A stretch of DNA of 64,000 nucleotides from Terriglobales bacterium. Lineage in GTDB: Bacteria; Acidobacteriota; Terriglobia; Bryobacterales; Bryobacteraceae. The position numbers were made by a program, and so were the translations under genes. Numbering within the stretch: the stretch's first letter is position 1; each line of letters opens with the position of its first letter. The stretch covers positions 1 to 64,000 of the forward strand of contig JAJFUV010000086.1 of NCBI GenBank assembly GCA_021372245.1, written 5' to 3'. Shown one piece after another: positions 41,662 through 50,500 of the stretch. The notes beneath the pieces are model-generated. The model worked only from the letters and a program-made list of their open reading frames with translations. It was not told the origin of the DNA and did not search any database.

Positions 41662-42609
41662 ATGAGCAATTCAATCCTGACCTCTTTCCTGCCGGCAACG
41701 ATGCTAGTACTTGCTGGTTGCGGCATCGAAGAGCTCGATGGTTTCGCCAGTTCGCAGCGGTTCAAGGAAGATTTCCACTACACCTACAATCTGTCCCCAG
41801 GGGGGCGGATCTCCGTCGACAATACCAACGGCAGCGTCGAGGTTATTGGTTGGGAAAAGGACTCTGTCGACGTCTCGGGCACCAAATACGCCAGCACCGA
41901 AAGCCTGCTGAAGGACTTGAAGGTGGACATCGCAGCCTCGCCGACCGAGGTCCGCATTCGCACCCTTCACCCCTCGGGGCGGCGAGGCGGCTTCGGCGCC
42001 AAGTACGTTCTTCGGGTCCCGCAAAAGGCGATCCTTGACCACATCGAATCCACCAACGGCAGCCTGCGGGCGGAAAGCGTGGAAGGCCCGGCACGGCTGC
42101 ACACCACCAATGGCAGCGTTCGCGTTCTCAAGCTTCGCGGTGAAATCGACGCCCAGACAAGCAATGGCAGCATTGAAGCCACGGATACCGAAGGCGCCGC
42201 CACAGCGCACACCACCAATGGTTCCGTGACCGTGGACGGCTTGCGCGGTTCCCTTGACGCCGGCACCACCAACGGGCGTATCCGCGCGAGGATTGTGCAA
42301 ACGGACCCGGGGAAGATCCTGCGCGCATCGACCACCAATGGCGCTATCGAGCTGACTATGGAGTCGTTCAAGGACAACGACGTACGCGCCTCGACCACCA
42401 ACGGTTCGATCACCGTGCGACTACCTTCTTCTCTGAACGCCCGCCTTCGCGCCGGCACTACCAATTCGAGCGTCACGACGGACTTCGACGTCACGATCAA
42501 GGGCGGCACACAGAGCAAGAAACGGCTGGACGGCAACGTGGGCAGCGGTGGCCCGCTCATCGATCTGTCCTCCACCAACGGCACCATCAAGATCCTGAAG
42601 CTGCAGTAG
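41662..42609 (+). CDS. DUF4097-type beta-helix lipoprotein
   Basis: A 315-residue exported lipoprotein. The ATG at 41662 follows GAGGAGGAG closely; another in-frame ATG lies at 41650. The signal peptide ends in the lipobox LAGC. The mature chain is a series of short repeats with a TTNGSV-type core, forming a beta-solenoid as in DUF4097/YvlB-like adhesin-type proteins. At least ten repeat units are visible. It is expected at the outer side of a membrane, with function unknown. It precedes a lactonase gene by 73 bp. Confidence 0.8.
   Translation: MSNSILTSFLPATMLVLAGCGIEELDGFASSQRFKEDFHYTYNLSPGGRISVDNTNGSVEVIGWEKDSVDVSGTKYASTESLLKDLKVDIAASPTEVRIRTLHPSGRRGGFGAKYVLRVPQKAILDHIESTNGSLRAESVEGPARLHTTNGSVRVLKLRGEIDAQTSNGSIEATDTEGAATAHTTNGSVTVDGLRGSLDAGTTNGRIRARIVQTDPGKILRASTTNGAIELTMESFKDNDVRASTTNGSITVRLPSSLNARLRAGTTNSSVTTDFDVTIKGGTQSKKRLDGNVGSGGPLIDLSSTNGTIKILKLQ
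41815..42594 (+). repeat. Degenerate coding repeats (TxNGS solenoid units)
   Basis: About ten copies of a motif around ACCAACGGC/ACCAATGGC encode (T/S)(T/S)NG(S/A/T/R)(I/V). Units are roughly 60-90 bp apart, between 41815 and 42594. They encode turns of a beta-solenoid and diverge at third positions, so they are old protein repeats rather than fresh DNA repeats. Confidence 0.6.
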
Positions 42610-42682
42610 CAACGTCAGCACTACAAGATACGATTCTCCGTGCTGAACCAGTATTATGGACAGTGTGCGGCAAGGAGGATTG

Positions 42683-43891
42683 ATGAGAAGGCGGGAATTT
42701 CTGATGAGTGCCACGGCGCCGGCGGGCGCCGGCGTTCTGGCTGGAGAGACGCGCGCGAAGCGGGACGCCAGACTGCTCTATATCGGAACCTACAGTTCTC
42801 CCCAGGGACCCGAAGGGAGCATCGGGCGCGGTGAAGGCATCTACCTGTTCGCCATGGATCCCGAAACCGGCGCCTTGTCGCGGCGGGAAATATTCAAGAA
42901 CGGGGACAACCCCTGCTGGCTGGCCTTTGACGCCACCCGGAAGCACCTGTATTCCGCCAATGAGACCATGACCTACCAGGGCGCGAATGCCGGGTCCGTG
43001 GGCGCTTACGCGGTCGATCCTTCCAGCGGGCGGTTGAGGCTTCTGAACACACAAAGCTCGCAGGCCGCGGGGCCGTGTCACGTGAGCGTCCACCCGTCGG
43101 GCAAATACCTTCTCGCGGCGAACTACCACGGCGGGGCGGTGGCCGTCCTGCGCATCGAACGTGACGGCTCCCTGGGTGAGGCCACCGATGTGAAACACGA
43201 TACGGGCACGCCCGGACCGGTTCACGCGGTGAGCGCACCTCCCGGGAGCTTCGCCATCAGCGGTCACGACAAACCCCATGCCCACATGATCGAGGCGGAC
43301 CCATCCGGGCGCTTCGTGCTGTCGCCGGACCTGGGGCTGGACCAGATCATGGTCTGGCGGTTCGACGCGGCAAACGGAAAGCTGCTGCCGGGAAATCCTC
43401 CCGCTGTGAAGCTGCCTGCGGGGGACGGCCCGCGCCATTTCGCGTTCCATCCCAACGGACGGTGGTTCTATTCGTTACAGGAAGAGGCTTCGACGCTGGT
43501 GGTTTTCGATTACGACGCCGCCAACGGGAGGCTCACGGCGAAACAAACGTTGTCGAGCCTACCCAAAGGTTTTGCGGGGACCAATTTCACCTCCGAGGTG
43601 GCGATCTCCAAGGACGGCCGTTTCCTTTATGCGGCCAACCGGCTGCACGACAGCATCGCCTGGTTCTCGATCGCGGCCGAAGGAACCCTGACATTCATGG
43701 GCGAAACGTGGACGCGCGGCGACTATCCGCGCAGCTTCACTATCGATCCGAGCGGACAGTTCCTCTATTCGTGCAACCAGCGAAGCGACGCGGTCGCCTG
43801 TTTCCGGGTGAACCGGCAGACAGGCGTCCTGACGTTCACGGGCCAGTACACGGCAGTCGGGACGCCCGCCATGGTGCTCTTTTTGAGCTGA
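42683..43891 (+). CDS. Tat-exported lactonase, 7-bladed propeller family
   Basis: A 402-residue protein of the 6-phosphogluconolactonase-like (YbhE/Pgl) beta-propeller family. The ATG at 42683 has AAGGAGG upstream and opens a Tat signal (RRREFLMSATAPAGAGVLAG). Blades have motifs such as DNPCWLAFDATRKHLYSAN, GPCHVSVHPSGKYLLAANY, GPRHFAFHPNGRWFY and FLYSCNQRSDAVACF. The family hydrolyses sugar lactones or binds related compounds. Export argues for a periplasmic aldonolactone or polymer-bound lactone. It is convergent with the Gfo/Idh/MocA gene 29 bp away. That dehydrogenase family often produces lactones, so the two might act in succession. Confidence 0.85.
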   Translation: MRRREFLMSATAPAGAGVLAGETRAKRDARLLYIGTYSSPQGPEGSIGRGEGIYLFAMDPETGALSRREIFKNGDNPCWLAFDATRKHLYSANETMTYQGANAGSVGAYAVDPSSGRLRLLNTQSSQAAGPCHVSVHPSGKYLLAANYHGGAVAVLRIERDGSLGEATDVKHDTGTPGPVHAVSAPPGSFAISGHDKPHAHMIEADPSGRFVLSPDLGLDQIMVWRFDAANGKLLPGNPPAVKLPAGDGPRHFAFHPNGRWFYSLQEEASTLVVFDYDAANGRLTAKQTLSSLPKGFAGTNFTSEVAISKDGRFLYAANRLHDSIAWFSIAAEGTLTFMGETWTRGDYPRSFTIDPSGQFLYSCNQRSDAVACFRVNRQTGVLTFTGQYTAVGTPAMVLFLS

Positions 43892-43920
43892 CCGGCGCCG
43901 GTCCTGTCGCAACTTGCCGT

Positions 43921-45132
43921 TTACGCCGCCGTGCCGTCGGGGTTCAGCTTCACTTTGCGGTTTTCGCGGTAAGCGAGGTTGGCCAAGTGCGGACCGGTGA
44001 CGGCCGCCGCTGCGATGTCGATGGTGCAGTTGGGCTGCTTGCGTGAACGCACGCAATCCAGGAAATTCTGCGGGTGCATGGCCGCGCTGTCCTTGTCTTC
44101 CTGCTGGCCGATCACCTTCAGGTCGCTCGCGCCCGCCTGCGACCAAGGCTTCCCGCTCGAACCCGGATCGCCGTAAAGGCGATAGCCGTGACGATCCAAC
44201 ACCATGGCTGCTTTCTCGCCCTGGAAGTGAATCGACCAGTCGTACTCGTAGGAACTGCGGTAATTCAGCGTCCAGGTGGCCATGAATTCGTCGTACTCGA
44301 ACGCCGCGCTGAACACGTTGGGCACTTCCGCACCGGGCACGTTGTTCAGGTAGCCCTGGCACACTGCGGATTTCGGCGGCCTGGCGCCGGTCATCCACTG
44401 CACCACGTCCATCAGGTGCGTACCCTGGTCGGTCATGTTGCCGCCGGAGTAAGCCCAGAAACCTCGCCACCAGCGGTAGCGCATAGGCTCAAGCGGGCGA
44501 CGGCCGGCGGGTCCCTGGAAACGCTCCCAGTCCAGTTTGCCGGGCAGAGGCGAGTTATCCAGGGGCATGTCGAAGTGCCAGTTCCAGCGCGCCATCACCA
44601 TCGATATCTTGCCCAGCACGCCGTCGTCAAACAGCTTCTTGGCGGCGTAGATGAAGGGCATGCTGCGCCGGTGCATGCCGATTTCGACGATGCGGTCCGT
44701 TTTGCGCACGGCCTCGATCATCGTCCTGCTCTGATCGAGGGACATGGAAAGCGGCTTTTCCAGGTAGACGTCCTTGCCCGCCTTCAGCGAGGCCAGCAGG
44801 TTGGGCATGTGCTGATGGTCCGGCGTGCCGATGACCACGCAATCCAGTCCCTTCTGCGCGAGCAGGTCGTTGTAATCGAGGTAGGGCTTGGCGTCGGCGG
44901 GAGAATCCTTCCGCGCCAGTTCCAAGTGCGGCTCATAGACGTCGCACAACGCCACGCACTGCGCGCCGAGCTTCTGGAACGTCGTGTTCAACCAGCGCGC
45001 GCGGCTGCCCGTGCCGATCACGCCGTAAGTGATGCGATCGTTGGCGCCGAAAGCCGAACGCGGCACAAACAGCGGCGCCGTCGCCGCCACGGACAGAGAA
45101 TCCTTCAGAAACGCTCTACGGTTCTGCTCCAT
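43921..45132 (-). CDS. Tat-exported Gfo/Idh/MocA oxidoreductase
   Basis: A 403-residue glucose-fructose-oxidoreductase family enzyme. The start at 45132 has GAGGAGGT 7 bp upstream and gives a Tat signal (NRRAFLKDSLSVAATAPL). An open frame to 45222 was rejected. The Rossmann motif is GVIGTGSRARW, with DYNDLLAQKGLDCVVIGTPDHQH and the catalytic EKPLSM. Later come YSGGNMTDQGTHLMDVVQW. These enzymes oxidise sugars, usually with tightly bound NAD(P), in the periplasm when Tat-exported. It is divergent from the GH36 galactosidase gene, and a role in oxidising a released sugar or a 3-keto glycoside route is plausible. Confidence 0.88.
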   Translation of the reverse strand: MEQNRRAFLKDSLSVAATAPLFVPRSAFGANDRITYGVIGTGSRARWLNTTFQKLGAQCVALCDVYEPHLELARKDSPADAKPYLDYNDLLAQKGLDCVVIGTPDHQHMPNLLASLKAGKDVYLEKPLSMSLDQSRTMIEAVRKTDRIVEIGMHRRSMPFIYAAKKLFDDGVLGKISMVMARWNWHFDMPLDNSPLPGKLDWERFQGPAGRRPLEPMRYRWWRGFWAYSGGNMTDQGTHLMDVVQWMTGARPPKSAVCQGYLNNVPGAEVPNVFSAAFEYDEFMATWTLNYRSSYEYDWSIHFQGEKAAMVLDRHGYRLYGDPGSSGKPWSQAGASDLKVIGQQEDKDSAAMHPQNFLDCVRSRKQPNCTIDIAAAAVTGPHLANLAYRENRKVKLNPDGTAA

Positions 45133-45228
45133 AAGACAACCTCCTCGCAAGGCGAATGCCTGAAACGGGATTTTACCGCACTTCAGGAGACGGGCAAAAC
45201 AGACAGCTCGACGGACCGGCATTCGCTA

Positions 45229-45234
45229 TATAAT
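45229..45234 (+). promoter_or_regulatory. Consensus -10 hexamer (TATAAT) at leaderless distance
   Basis: TATAAT is followed by 8 bp and then the ATG at 45243. No Shine-Dalgarno site is present, so the galactosidase mRNA is expected to begin at or beside the start codon. No good -35 was seen; the nearest candidate (TCGACG at 45208) is only 15 bp upstream. Confidence 0.45.
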
Positions 45235-45242
45235 CGTCCCCA

Positions 45243-47411
45243 ATGCGAATCCTTGGACTGCTACTCGCAACACTCACCGCGTTCGCGCAACCTTACGTGG
45301 ATGTGCGAACCCGCCCGGCTCCGAACGCCGGCGCGCGTTTCTCCAGTGAACTGACCATTTACGACGAAGGGATGCTCGACGGCCGCTTGGTGGGACGCTA
45401 TTGGTCGCCGATCGGCCGCATACGTGCCGAGAAGGAGATGGAAGCGAAGGAGTACTCATCCCGCTGGACCGACGCGTTCCTCATCGAGATCGGCGGAAAC
45501 GCGGTGCCCCAGCGATGGGAATGGATCAGCGCAAAGGCGCAGGGCGGCGAGGCCGTCGTCGAACTCAAGCACGCGAGCGAGCCGCTCCGCGTGCGTGTGC
45601 ATACGAAGCTGGACGGCACGCCGGTGTTGATGCGGTGGCTCGAAATCACCAACACTTCGGACAAGCCACTGCCGCTGTCCGGACTGGCTCCATTCAGCGG
45701 TCAGTTGTGGCGGATCCAGTGGATGTCGCAATGGGCTCGCAAACACCCCGATCCAACGTTCCGATTGGCGCGGTTCCGCCACTCCGGTTGGGGCGACGAG
45801 GGCGATTTCGGCCGGAGCCCCCTCGCCGAAGGCGAATTCTCATTCGACAACGGCAACACGGGAAAATCGGGTTGGGGCAACCCGTATTTCATCGCGCGCA
45901 ACGAGGTGAGCGGCGAGTATTTCGTCTGCGCGCTGGGGTGGTCGGGCGAGTGGAGGATGGAGTTCCTGCACCAGCAAAGGGCGGCCGAGAACAACGAGTC
46001 GCTCTATTTCCGGAGCCGCGTTATCTCGACCGACCCCGTCATGCGCGTCATTGCGCCAGGCGAGACCATCACGTCGCCGGTGGTACATATCGGCAATCTG
46101 ACGGGCGAACTCGACGATGTAGTGCAGGCGATGCACGATCACATCCGGCGATCGGTGCTTCCGCCGCAACCCGCCGGACGCGCGCAATTGGTACAGGACA
46201 ACCACTGGGGCTACCAATCCGGCATCGAGACTGAGGAGGGCATCAAGGCCGTGGTGGATGCCGCCGCAGCGGTGGGAGTCGAACTGTTCATTTTCGACGC
46301 AGGCTGGTACGGCAACAAGCGGAACGACTGGCCCAACCAGACCGGCGACTGGCGGCCCGGTTCCTGGCTGCCGAATGGCCTGAAGCCGATCTCGGATTAC
46401 GTGCACAGCAAGGGACTGCTGTTCGGCTTGTGGCTGGAGGCTGAGTCCATCGGTCACGGCACAAAGCTGCGCCAGGAGCACCCCGAGTTCCTGCTGCTTC
46501 GCAACGGCCAGCCCGCCTTCGGCGGCCGCTCGCTGGACCTGACCAAACCGGAGGTGGCGGCGTGGCTGGAAGCAGAACTCACGCGAGTATTCACGGAATA
46601 CGGGGTGGACCTGTTCCGGCTGGACTACAACGTCAGCGACTCGCACGGCGGCGGCAACCGCCTTCGCGACGGATACCTCGAAAACACGACGTGGCGCTAC
46701 TACGAGGCCTTCTATCCCATACTCGAACGGCTGCGCAAGAAATTCCCGAAGATGATTTTCGAAAACTGCGCCGGAGGTGGCGGGCGGACCGACCTGGGAA
46801 TCCTGCGCTACATGAACACGACGTGGATATCCGATATCAGCACGCTACCGAAATCGATAAAGATCCTGAACGGCATGACGCTGTTGCTGCCGCCGGAGAT
46901 CTGCAACCGCACCTACGGCACGCAGTGGGACCCCCAGCGGCAGTACGGAGACCTGGACACGCAACTGCGCGTGCCGCTATTCGCCCACCCGACGGGCATA
47001 GGCATCGCACCCTCCCTTGCGGATCTCAATCCAGCCAATGCCCGGCGCGTGCGCCACGCCTTCGAACTTTACAAGACCTTCATTCGACCGATGCTCTCTA
47101 CGTCGCGCGTCTACCATCACACACCAGAGCTGCCGCTCGAAACCGCGGGAGACTGGCTGGCGCTCGAATACGCAGCACGCGACCGCGCAAGAGCATACGC
47201 CGGTGTGTTTCGCCTTTCGGGTGAGGGCGCGCCTGAATACGTCCTTCGTCCTCGCGGCCTACGTGCCGGCGCGCGGTATCGGGTGACCTTCGACAATTCG
47301 GGCGAGACCACCACGAAGTCCGGCTATGACCTCCGGCAGGAAGGCATCCGCATCCGGCTGGCCAACGGCATCCGCAGCGAACTGCTGCTGTTTGAAGAAG
47401 TGAAACCGTGA
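45243..47411 (+). CDS. Exported GH36 alpha-galactosidase
   Basis: A 722-residue secreted enzyme. A short signal peptide (RILGLLLATLTAFA) is followed by a beta-sandwich domain, then a TIM barrel with LFRLDYN (nucleophile Asp461), FENCAGGGGRTDLGILRYM and TWISDIST (acid/base Asp531), then a C-terminal beta domain. These are the GH36 catalytic motifs. Many characterised members are cytosolic, so export is notable. It would release galactose (or N-acetylgalactosamine) from polymers outside the cytoplasm. The next gene starts inside its last codons (4-bp overlap), indicating an operon. Confidence 0.9.
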   Translation: MRILGLLLATLTAFAQPYVDVRTRPAPNAGARFSSELTIYDEGMLDGRLVGRYWSPIGRIRAEKEMEAKEYSSRWTDAFLIEIGGNAVPQRWEWISAKAQGGEAVVELKHASEPLRVRVHTKLDGTPVLMRWLEITNTSDKPLPLSGLAPFSGQLWRIQWMSQWARKHPDPTFRLARFRHSGWGDEGDFGRSPLAEGEFSFDNGNTGKSGWGNPYFIARNEVSGEYFVCALGWSGEWRMEFLHQQRAAENNESLYFRSRVISTDPVMRVIAPGETITSPVVHIGNLTGELDDVVQAMHDHIRRSVLPPQPAGRAQLVQDNHWGYQSGIETEEGIKAVVDAAAAVGVELFIFDAGWYGNKRNDWPNQTGDWRPGSWLPNGLKPISDYVHSKGLLFGLWLEAESIGHGTKLRQEHPEFLLLRNGQPAFGGRSLDLTKPEVAAWLEAELTRVFTEYGVDLFRLDYNVSDSHGGGNRLRDGYLENTTWRYYEAFYPILERLRKKFPKMIFENCAGGGGRTDLGILRYMNTTWISDISTLPKSIKILNGMTLLLPPEICNRTYGTQWDPQRQYGDLDTQLRVPLFAHPTGIGIAPSLADLNPANARRVRHAFELYKTFIRPMLSTSRVYHHTPELPLETAGDWLALEYAARDRARAYAGVFRLSGEGAPEYVLRPRGLRAGARYRVTFDNSGETTTKSGYDLRQEGIRIRLANGIRSELLLFEEVKP

Positions 47412-48736
47412 ACGTGGGAATGAAGCGCAGGACGTTTCTCGCCACAGCCGGCGGGGCGATGGCCGGTCAGGACGAGTTCTACCTGCCGGAGGATCCCGGT
47501 TACACCATCCTGCGCAGCATGGAGGATTCGCTACGGTTCACAGTCGAGCGGACGCTGACCACATACAAGGGCAAGCCGTGCTCGCGCTCCAGTTTCGTTG
47601 ATCCCGATGGCACGCCCATGATGTGGCATGGATTCGGACCGCTGGAAGGTCCCGGCTGGGCCTCGAACGCCGTGGGCGGTGCGTACGAAATCTACCGCTA
47701 CGGCCGCCGCTTCCGCAACGTCCGCTACCAGGAGGTGGCGCTCGGCATCCTGGATCATGTCCTCGAAAACGGCTTCGTGGACGAGGCCTCCGGCTTCATT
47801 CGCGGTTACCGCCACACCGTCAAAGACGTTTTCGTCCTGAACTTCACGCACAACAACAACTGGTTCGCTCCCGGCGCCATGGCTAAGATCGGTTATCAAC
47901 TGCTGGTGTTCTCAGACCTGCTGCCGGCCGGCGCACGCCGCGACAGGATGCGGCGCATCGCCGGGCGCACGGGTGCATGGCTGGTGGCACGCGTCAAACC
48001 CACGGCTAACGGCTGGTACCCGCGCCGCGTGACGCCGGAGGGCGAGCCTTACCGCTGGCGAGCCGAGAGCGGAAAGAAGGAAGATCCGCAGTTCGATTCG
48101 AGCGCCGATGGCCTTTACATCATCCAGTTGCTTGCGGCATTAAGCGAGCGCGGAACAGCCAACTACCGGCCAGCGATCAAGCGCGGCGTTTCCACTTTCA
48201 TGGACCGTGGGGGCATCTTCGGCAGCATCAACCAGGACGTTTACGACAACCATGAGGACGTCGCCTACTCCGTCGCGTTCCGCGTTTTGCGCCAGGCGGC
48301 GAGGCTGCTCAAGAGTCGTGAAATCCGTGAGTTCGCCTACTCGAAGTGCCTGGCAGGTTTGGACCAGTTCAAGATGCGGGAAGACCGCAACGGTGTGACC
48401 ACCAAGGGTCTCCTGTTCATGGCCCGCAGTTGGGACACAGCGTATCTATGGGAGTGCGCCGAAGCAGCGCTCGCGTACCTGGAGGCTTACAGCGACCGCA
48501 GGCAGTCGGAGCACCTGCGCGACGCACTGACCATCTTGCGCGCCATCGCCAAACATCACCACGGCCCGCACGGCTTCCTCACCGAGGGAGTGGACTGGAA
48601 CAACCACGTCGGGGAGAAGCACCACATCAGCGGCGCAAAGTATGGAGACATCCAGTACACCGAACCGTTCCTGAACAACCAGCACATCGCTGAGCCGACG
48701 CTGTACTACCTGGAAGGAGGTTTTCCGCAGTCCTGA
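47408..48736 (+). CDS. Exported (alpha/alpha)-toroid-like protein of unknown function
   Basis: A 442-residue protein with a Tat-like N-terminus (MKRRTFLATAGGAMAG). GTG at 47408 overlaps the galactosidase stop, and an ATG at 47420 is an alternative start. The rest is helical with aromatic and charged motifs such as NFTHNNNWFAPGAMAK, GSINQDVYDNHEDVAYS and HHHGPHGFLTEGVDWNNHVG. It resembles toroid-type glycosidases or lyases, but I cannot assign a family. Coupling to the alpha-galactosidase suggests it handles the same carbohydrate. Its 3' end overlaps the convergent small membrane gene by 31 bp. Confidence 0.7.
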   Translation: MNVGMKRRTFLATAGGAMAGQDEFYLPEDPGYTILRSMEDSLRFTVERTLTTYKGKPCSRSSFVDPDGTPMMWHGFGPLEGPGWASNAVGGAYEIYRYGRRFRNVRYQEVALGILDHVLENGFVDEASGFIRGYRHTVKDVFVLNFTHNNNWFAPGAMAKIGYQLLVFSDLLPAGARRDRMRRIAGRTGAWLVARVKPTANGWYPRRVTPEGEPYRWRAESGKKEDPQFDSSADGLYIIQLLAALSERGTANYRPAIKRGVSTFMDRGGIFGSINQDVYDNHEDVAYSVAFRVLRQAARLLKSREIREFAYSKCLAGLDQFKMREDRNGVTTKGLLFMARSWDTAYLWECAEAALAYLEAYSDRRQSEHLRDALTILRAIAKHHHGPHGFLTEGVDWNNHVGEKHHISGAKYGDIQYTEPFLNNQHIAEPTLYYLEGGFPQS

Positions 48737-49056
48737 GTGACGCGCGCCTGGTTTCCGCCGGTGAGGAGAGACTGATTCCATAAGCGAGATCTCTCCACCT
48801 GCAATAACAAGGCGGCACAAGTTAACCCGAACGACACCACCGCGACCCAGGTGGCAATTTGCGACAGCGTGGGGGAAGTCGAGAGGGCAATGGTGAGTAC
48901 GGCGCCAATGAGGATGCCGATGAAAACGGCGAAGATCCACACCACAGTGGTGGCCTTTACAGGCCCCGTAACCGGCCTGGTCCCTAAGCCCTGCGCCACA
49001 GCCTCGAAACCAAGTCTCGCGGCGCGTCCCAGAAAGCCCTCGTCGTTCCGCCTCAT
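48706..49056 (-). CDS. Small membrane protein, unknown
   Basis: A 116-residue protein with two hydrophobic helices (about residues 36-59 and 66-85). A basic N-terminal stretch and a polar C-terminus face the same side. No family was recognised. It follows the methyltransferase gene (49098) by 41 bp in the same direction. Its 3' end runs 31 bp into the convergent toroid-like gene, so the exact C-terminus may be less certain. Confidence 0.5.
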   Translation of the reverse strand: MRRNDEGFLGRAARLGFEAVAQGLGTRPVTGPVKATTVVWIFAVFIGILIGAVLTIALSTSPTLSQIATWVAVVSFGLTCAALLLQVERSRLWNQSLLTGGNQARVTQDCGKPPSR

Positions 49057-49097
49057 GGACTCAGTGTATTCGCGGCAGATTAGGATTTCAAGGGAAA

Positions 49098-49775
49098 TTA
49101 ATCGCCGCGTTTGATGGCGACCAGACGCGCGATCCTCGCTCTCCGGCCGAACTGCCAGTCACTCTTCGCGGTTGTCTCGTCGTGGCGGAGGATCTTGAAG
49201 TCTGCGAAAAGGCGAGGGAGTTCCGCTGGCGGAACAGTTCCAATGGCTGACTGCACACCGGGCACACCGATGTAGTGTTCGAAGACCACCATGCCGCCGG
49301 GTTTGAGTGAATCGTGGATGCGGCGGATGTAAGCCGGGTCCCGGATCGGCGCGAAGGCGTAGGAGAACACGATCAGATCCCACTGCTCACGCCCGTAGTC
49401 GAACGCCTCGCTGCTCTCGCGGACGGTTCGTATTCGAACTCCCGCCTCCGTGGCGCGAACATCGGCTTGCCGCAGCGCTTCGTCGGAAACATCGAAGCCT
49501 GTGACGTCCCACCCCTTGGTGCTCAGATAGACGGCATTGCGGCCCTGCCCCATGGCGACGTCCAGAGCGCGGCCTGGCGTAATTGAAGCCACCGTGTCCA
49601 TCAACAGTTGATTGGGCTGGCGATTGAAGGCGCCCATGGGGTGACGGTAGACGAGGTTGAAAACATCGCGATACTGGCCCGGGGTCGCATGAAGAAACCA
49701 CCAGGACAGAGAAAAGAACGCCACTGCCAGGCAACCGAAAAATGGGAGGGACCAGCGGATCCAGCGAGTCGTCAT
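49098..49775 (-). CDS. Membrane-anchored class I methyltransferase
   Basis: A 225-residue protein. The ATG at 49775 has GGAGG 5 bp upstream. An open frame to 49931 overlaps the neighbouring PA14 gene in another frame and was rejected. An N-terminal transmembrane helix (about residues 9-28) is followed by a SAM-binding core with GRALDVAMGQGRNAVYLS, VTGFDVSDEALRQA and DLIVFSYAFAP. It resembles TehB/UbiE-like methyltransferases. The anchor suggests action at the membrane on a lipid, quinone or toxic metalloid. Substrate is unknown. Confidence 0.78.
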   Translation of the reverse strand: MTTRWIRWSLPFFGCLAVAFFSLSWWFLHATPGQYRDVFNLVYRHPMGAFNRQPNQLLMDTVASITPGRALDVAMGQGRNAVYLSTKGWDVTGFDVSDEALRQADVRATEAGVRIRTVRESSEAFDYGREQWDLIVFSYAFAPIRDPAYIRRIHDSLKPGGMVVFEHYIGVPGVQSAIGTVPPAELPRLFADFKILRHDETTAKSDWQFGRRARIARLVAIKRGD

Positions 49776-49822
49776 TCTCGCCTCCGTGAGCAGTATATCG
49801 CCGAACCGGAGAAGTCGAACGC

Positions 49823-50479
49823 CTACTTCCTCGCTTTCTTGTCGGGCTTGCCGGGATCCGCCGGATCCAGGCTTCCGTCCAGGAATTTCTCGGCGGGTGG
49901 GCGGTAGTGGTTGGTGTTGAATATGTACCAACCATCCCGGCCGGGCTTGCTGACCGCCAGGATCAGGGCCACCTGATCACGAGGACCCTGATAGTACGAG
50001 ACGCGAATGTGGTGCACACCCTCTTCGAGCTTTACTTCCCCGGTCAGACGCACCGGCGGGTGCGTGCCGTCGTTATCGATGATGGTCTTGCCGTCGATGG
50101 AAAGTTTCGACCCGTCGTCGGAGGTAAGGGCGAAACCGTACTTGCCTGGCACGGAGACCCAGAAGCGGGCGCTATAGTCGATGGCGAACCACTCGAACCG
50201 GTCCGTGACGCCGGGAAAGCCCTCGCGGAAATGACGGGTAGTGACGAACAGGGCCGGAGTGTAAACGGAGCCGACCGGTTTCAGCTTCTTGAAATTCGGG
50301 AGGAACTCCGTGCCTTCCTCGATCGGGTAGATATCGCCCTTGAAGCCTGCGGATCCCACAGCCGTTATACCGAATCCGTAAGTGGGTTCGTCGGGAGGCT
50401 TCACCTCCTGGGGCCGGCAGATTGCGACTGCAAGAAACAGGAGGCTCAGACCGGCACGCATCAGTAACAGGGATAACAC
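49823..50479 (-). CDS. Exported PA14-domain protein
   Basis: A 218-residue secreted protein. The GTG at 50479 or the ATG at 50461 begins a signal peptide (MRAGLSLLFLAVAIC). A PA14-type beta sandwich follows, with FEWFAIDYSARFWVSVPGKYGF, LTSDDGSKLSIDGKTIIDNDG and EGVHHIRVSYYQGP. PA14 domains bind carbohydrates in glycosidases and adhesins. Here the domain is alone, ending in a Lys/Asp-rich tail. It lies 21 bp after the ThuA gene in the same direction and is likely co-transcribed. Confidence 0.8.
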   Translation of the reverse strand: MLSLLLMRAGLSLLFLAVAICRPQEVKPPDEPTYGFGITAVGSAGFKGDIYPIEEGTEFLPNFKKLKPVGSVYTPALFVTTRHFREGFPGVTDRFEWFAIDYSARFWVSVPGKYGFALTSDDGSKLSIDGKTIIDNDGTHPPVRLTGEVKLEEGVHHIRVSYYQGPRDQVALILAVSKPGRDGWYIFNTNHYRPPAEKFLDGSLDPADPGKPDKKARK

Positions 50480-50500
50480 ACGCGCCGTACAGGCTGCGTC

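Noticed and set aside
41815-42594. CRISPR-like or tandem DNA repeat in the lipoprotein gene
   Set aside because: Spacing is uneven and units vary at third positions. They encode protein solenoid turns in frame.
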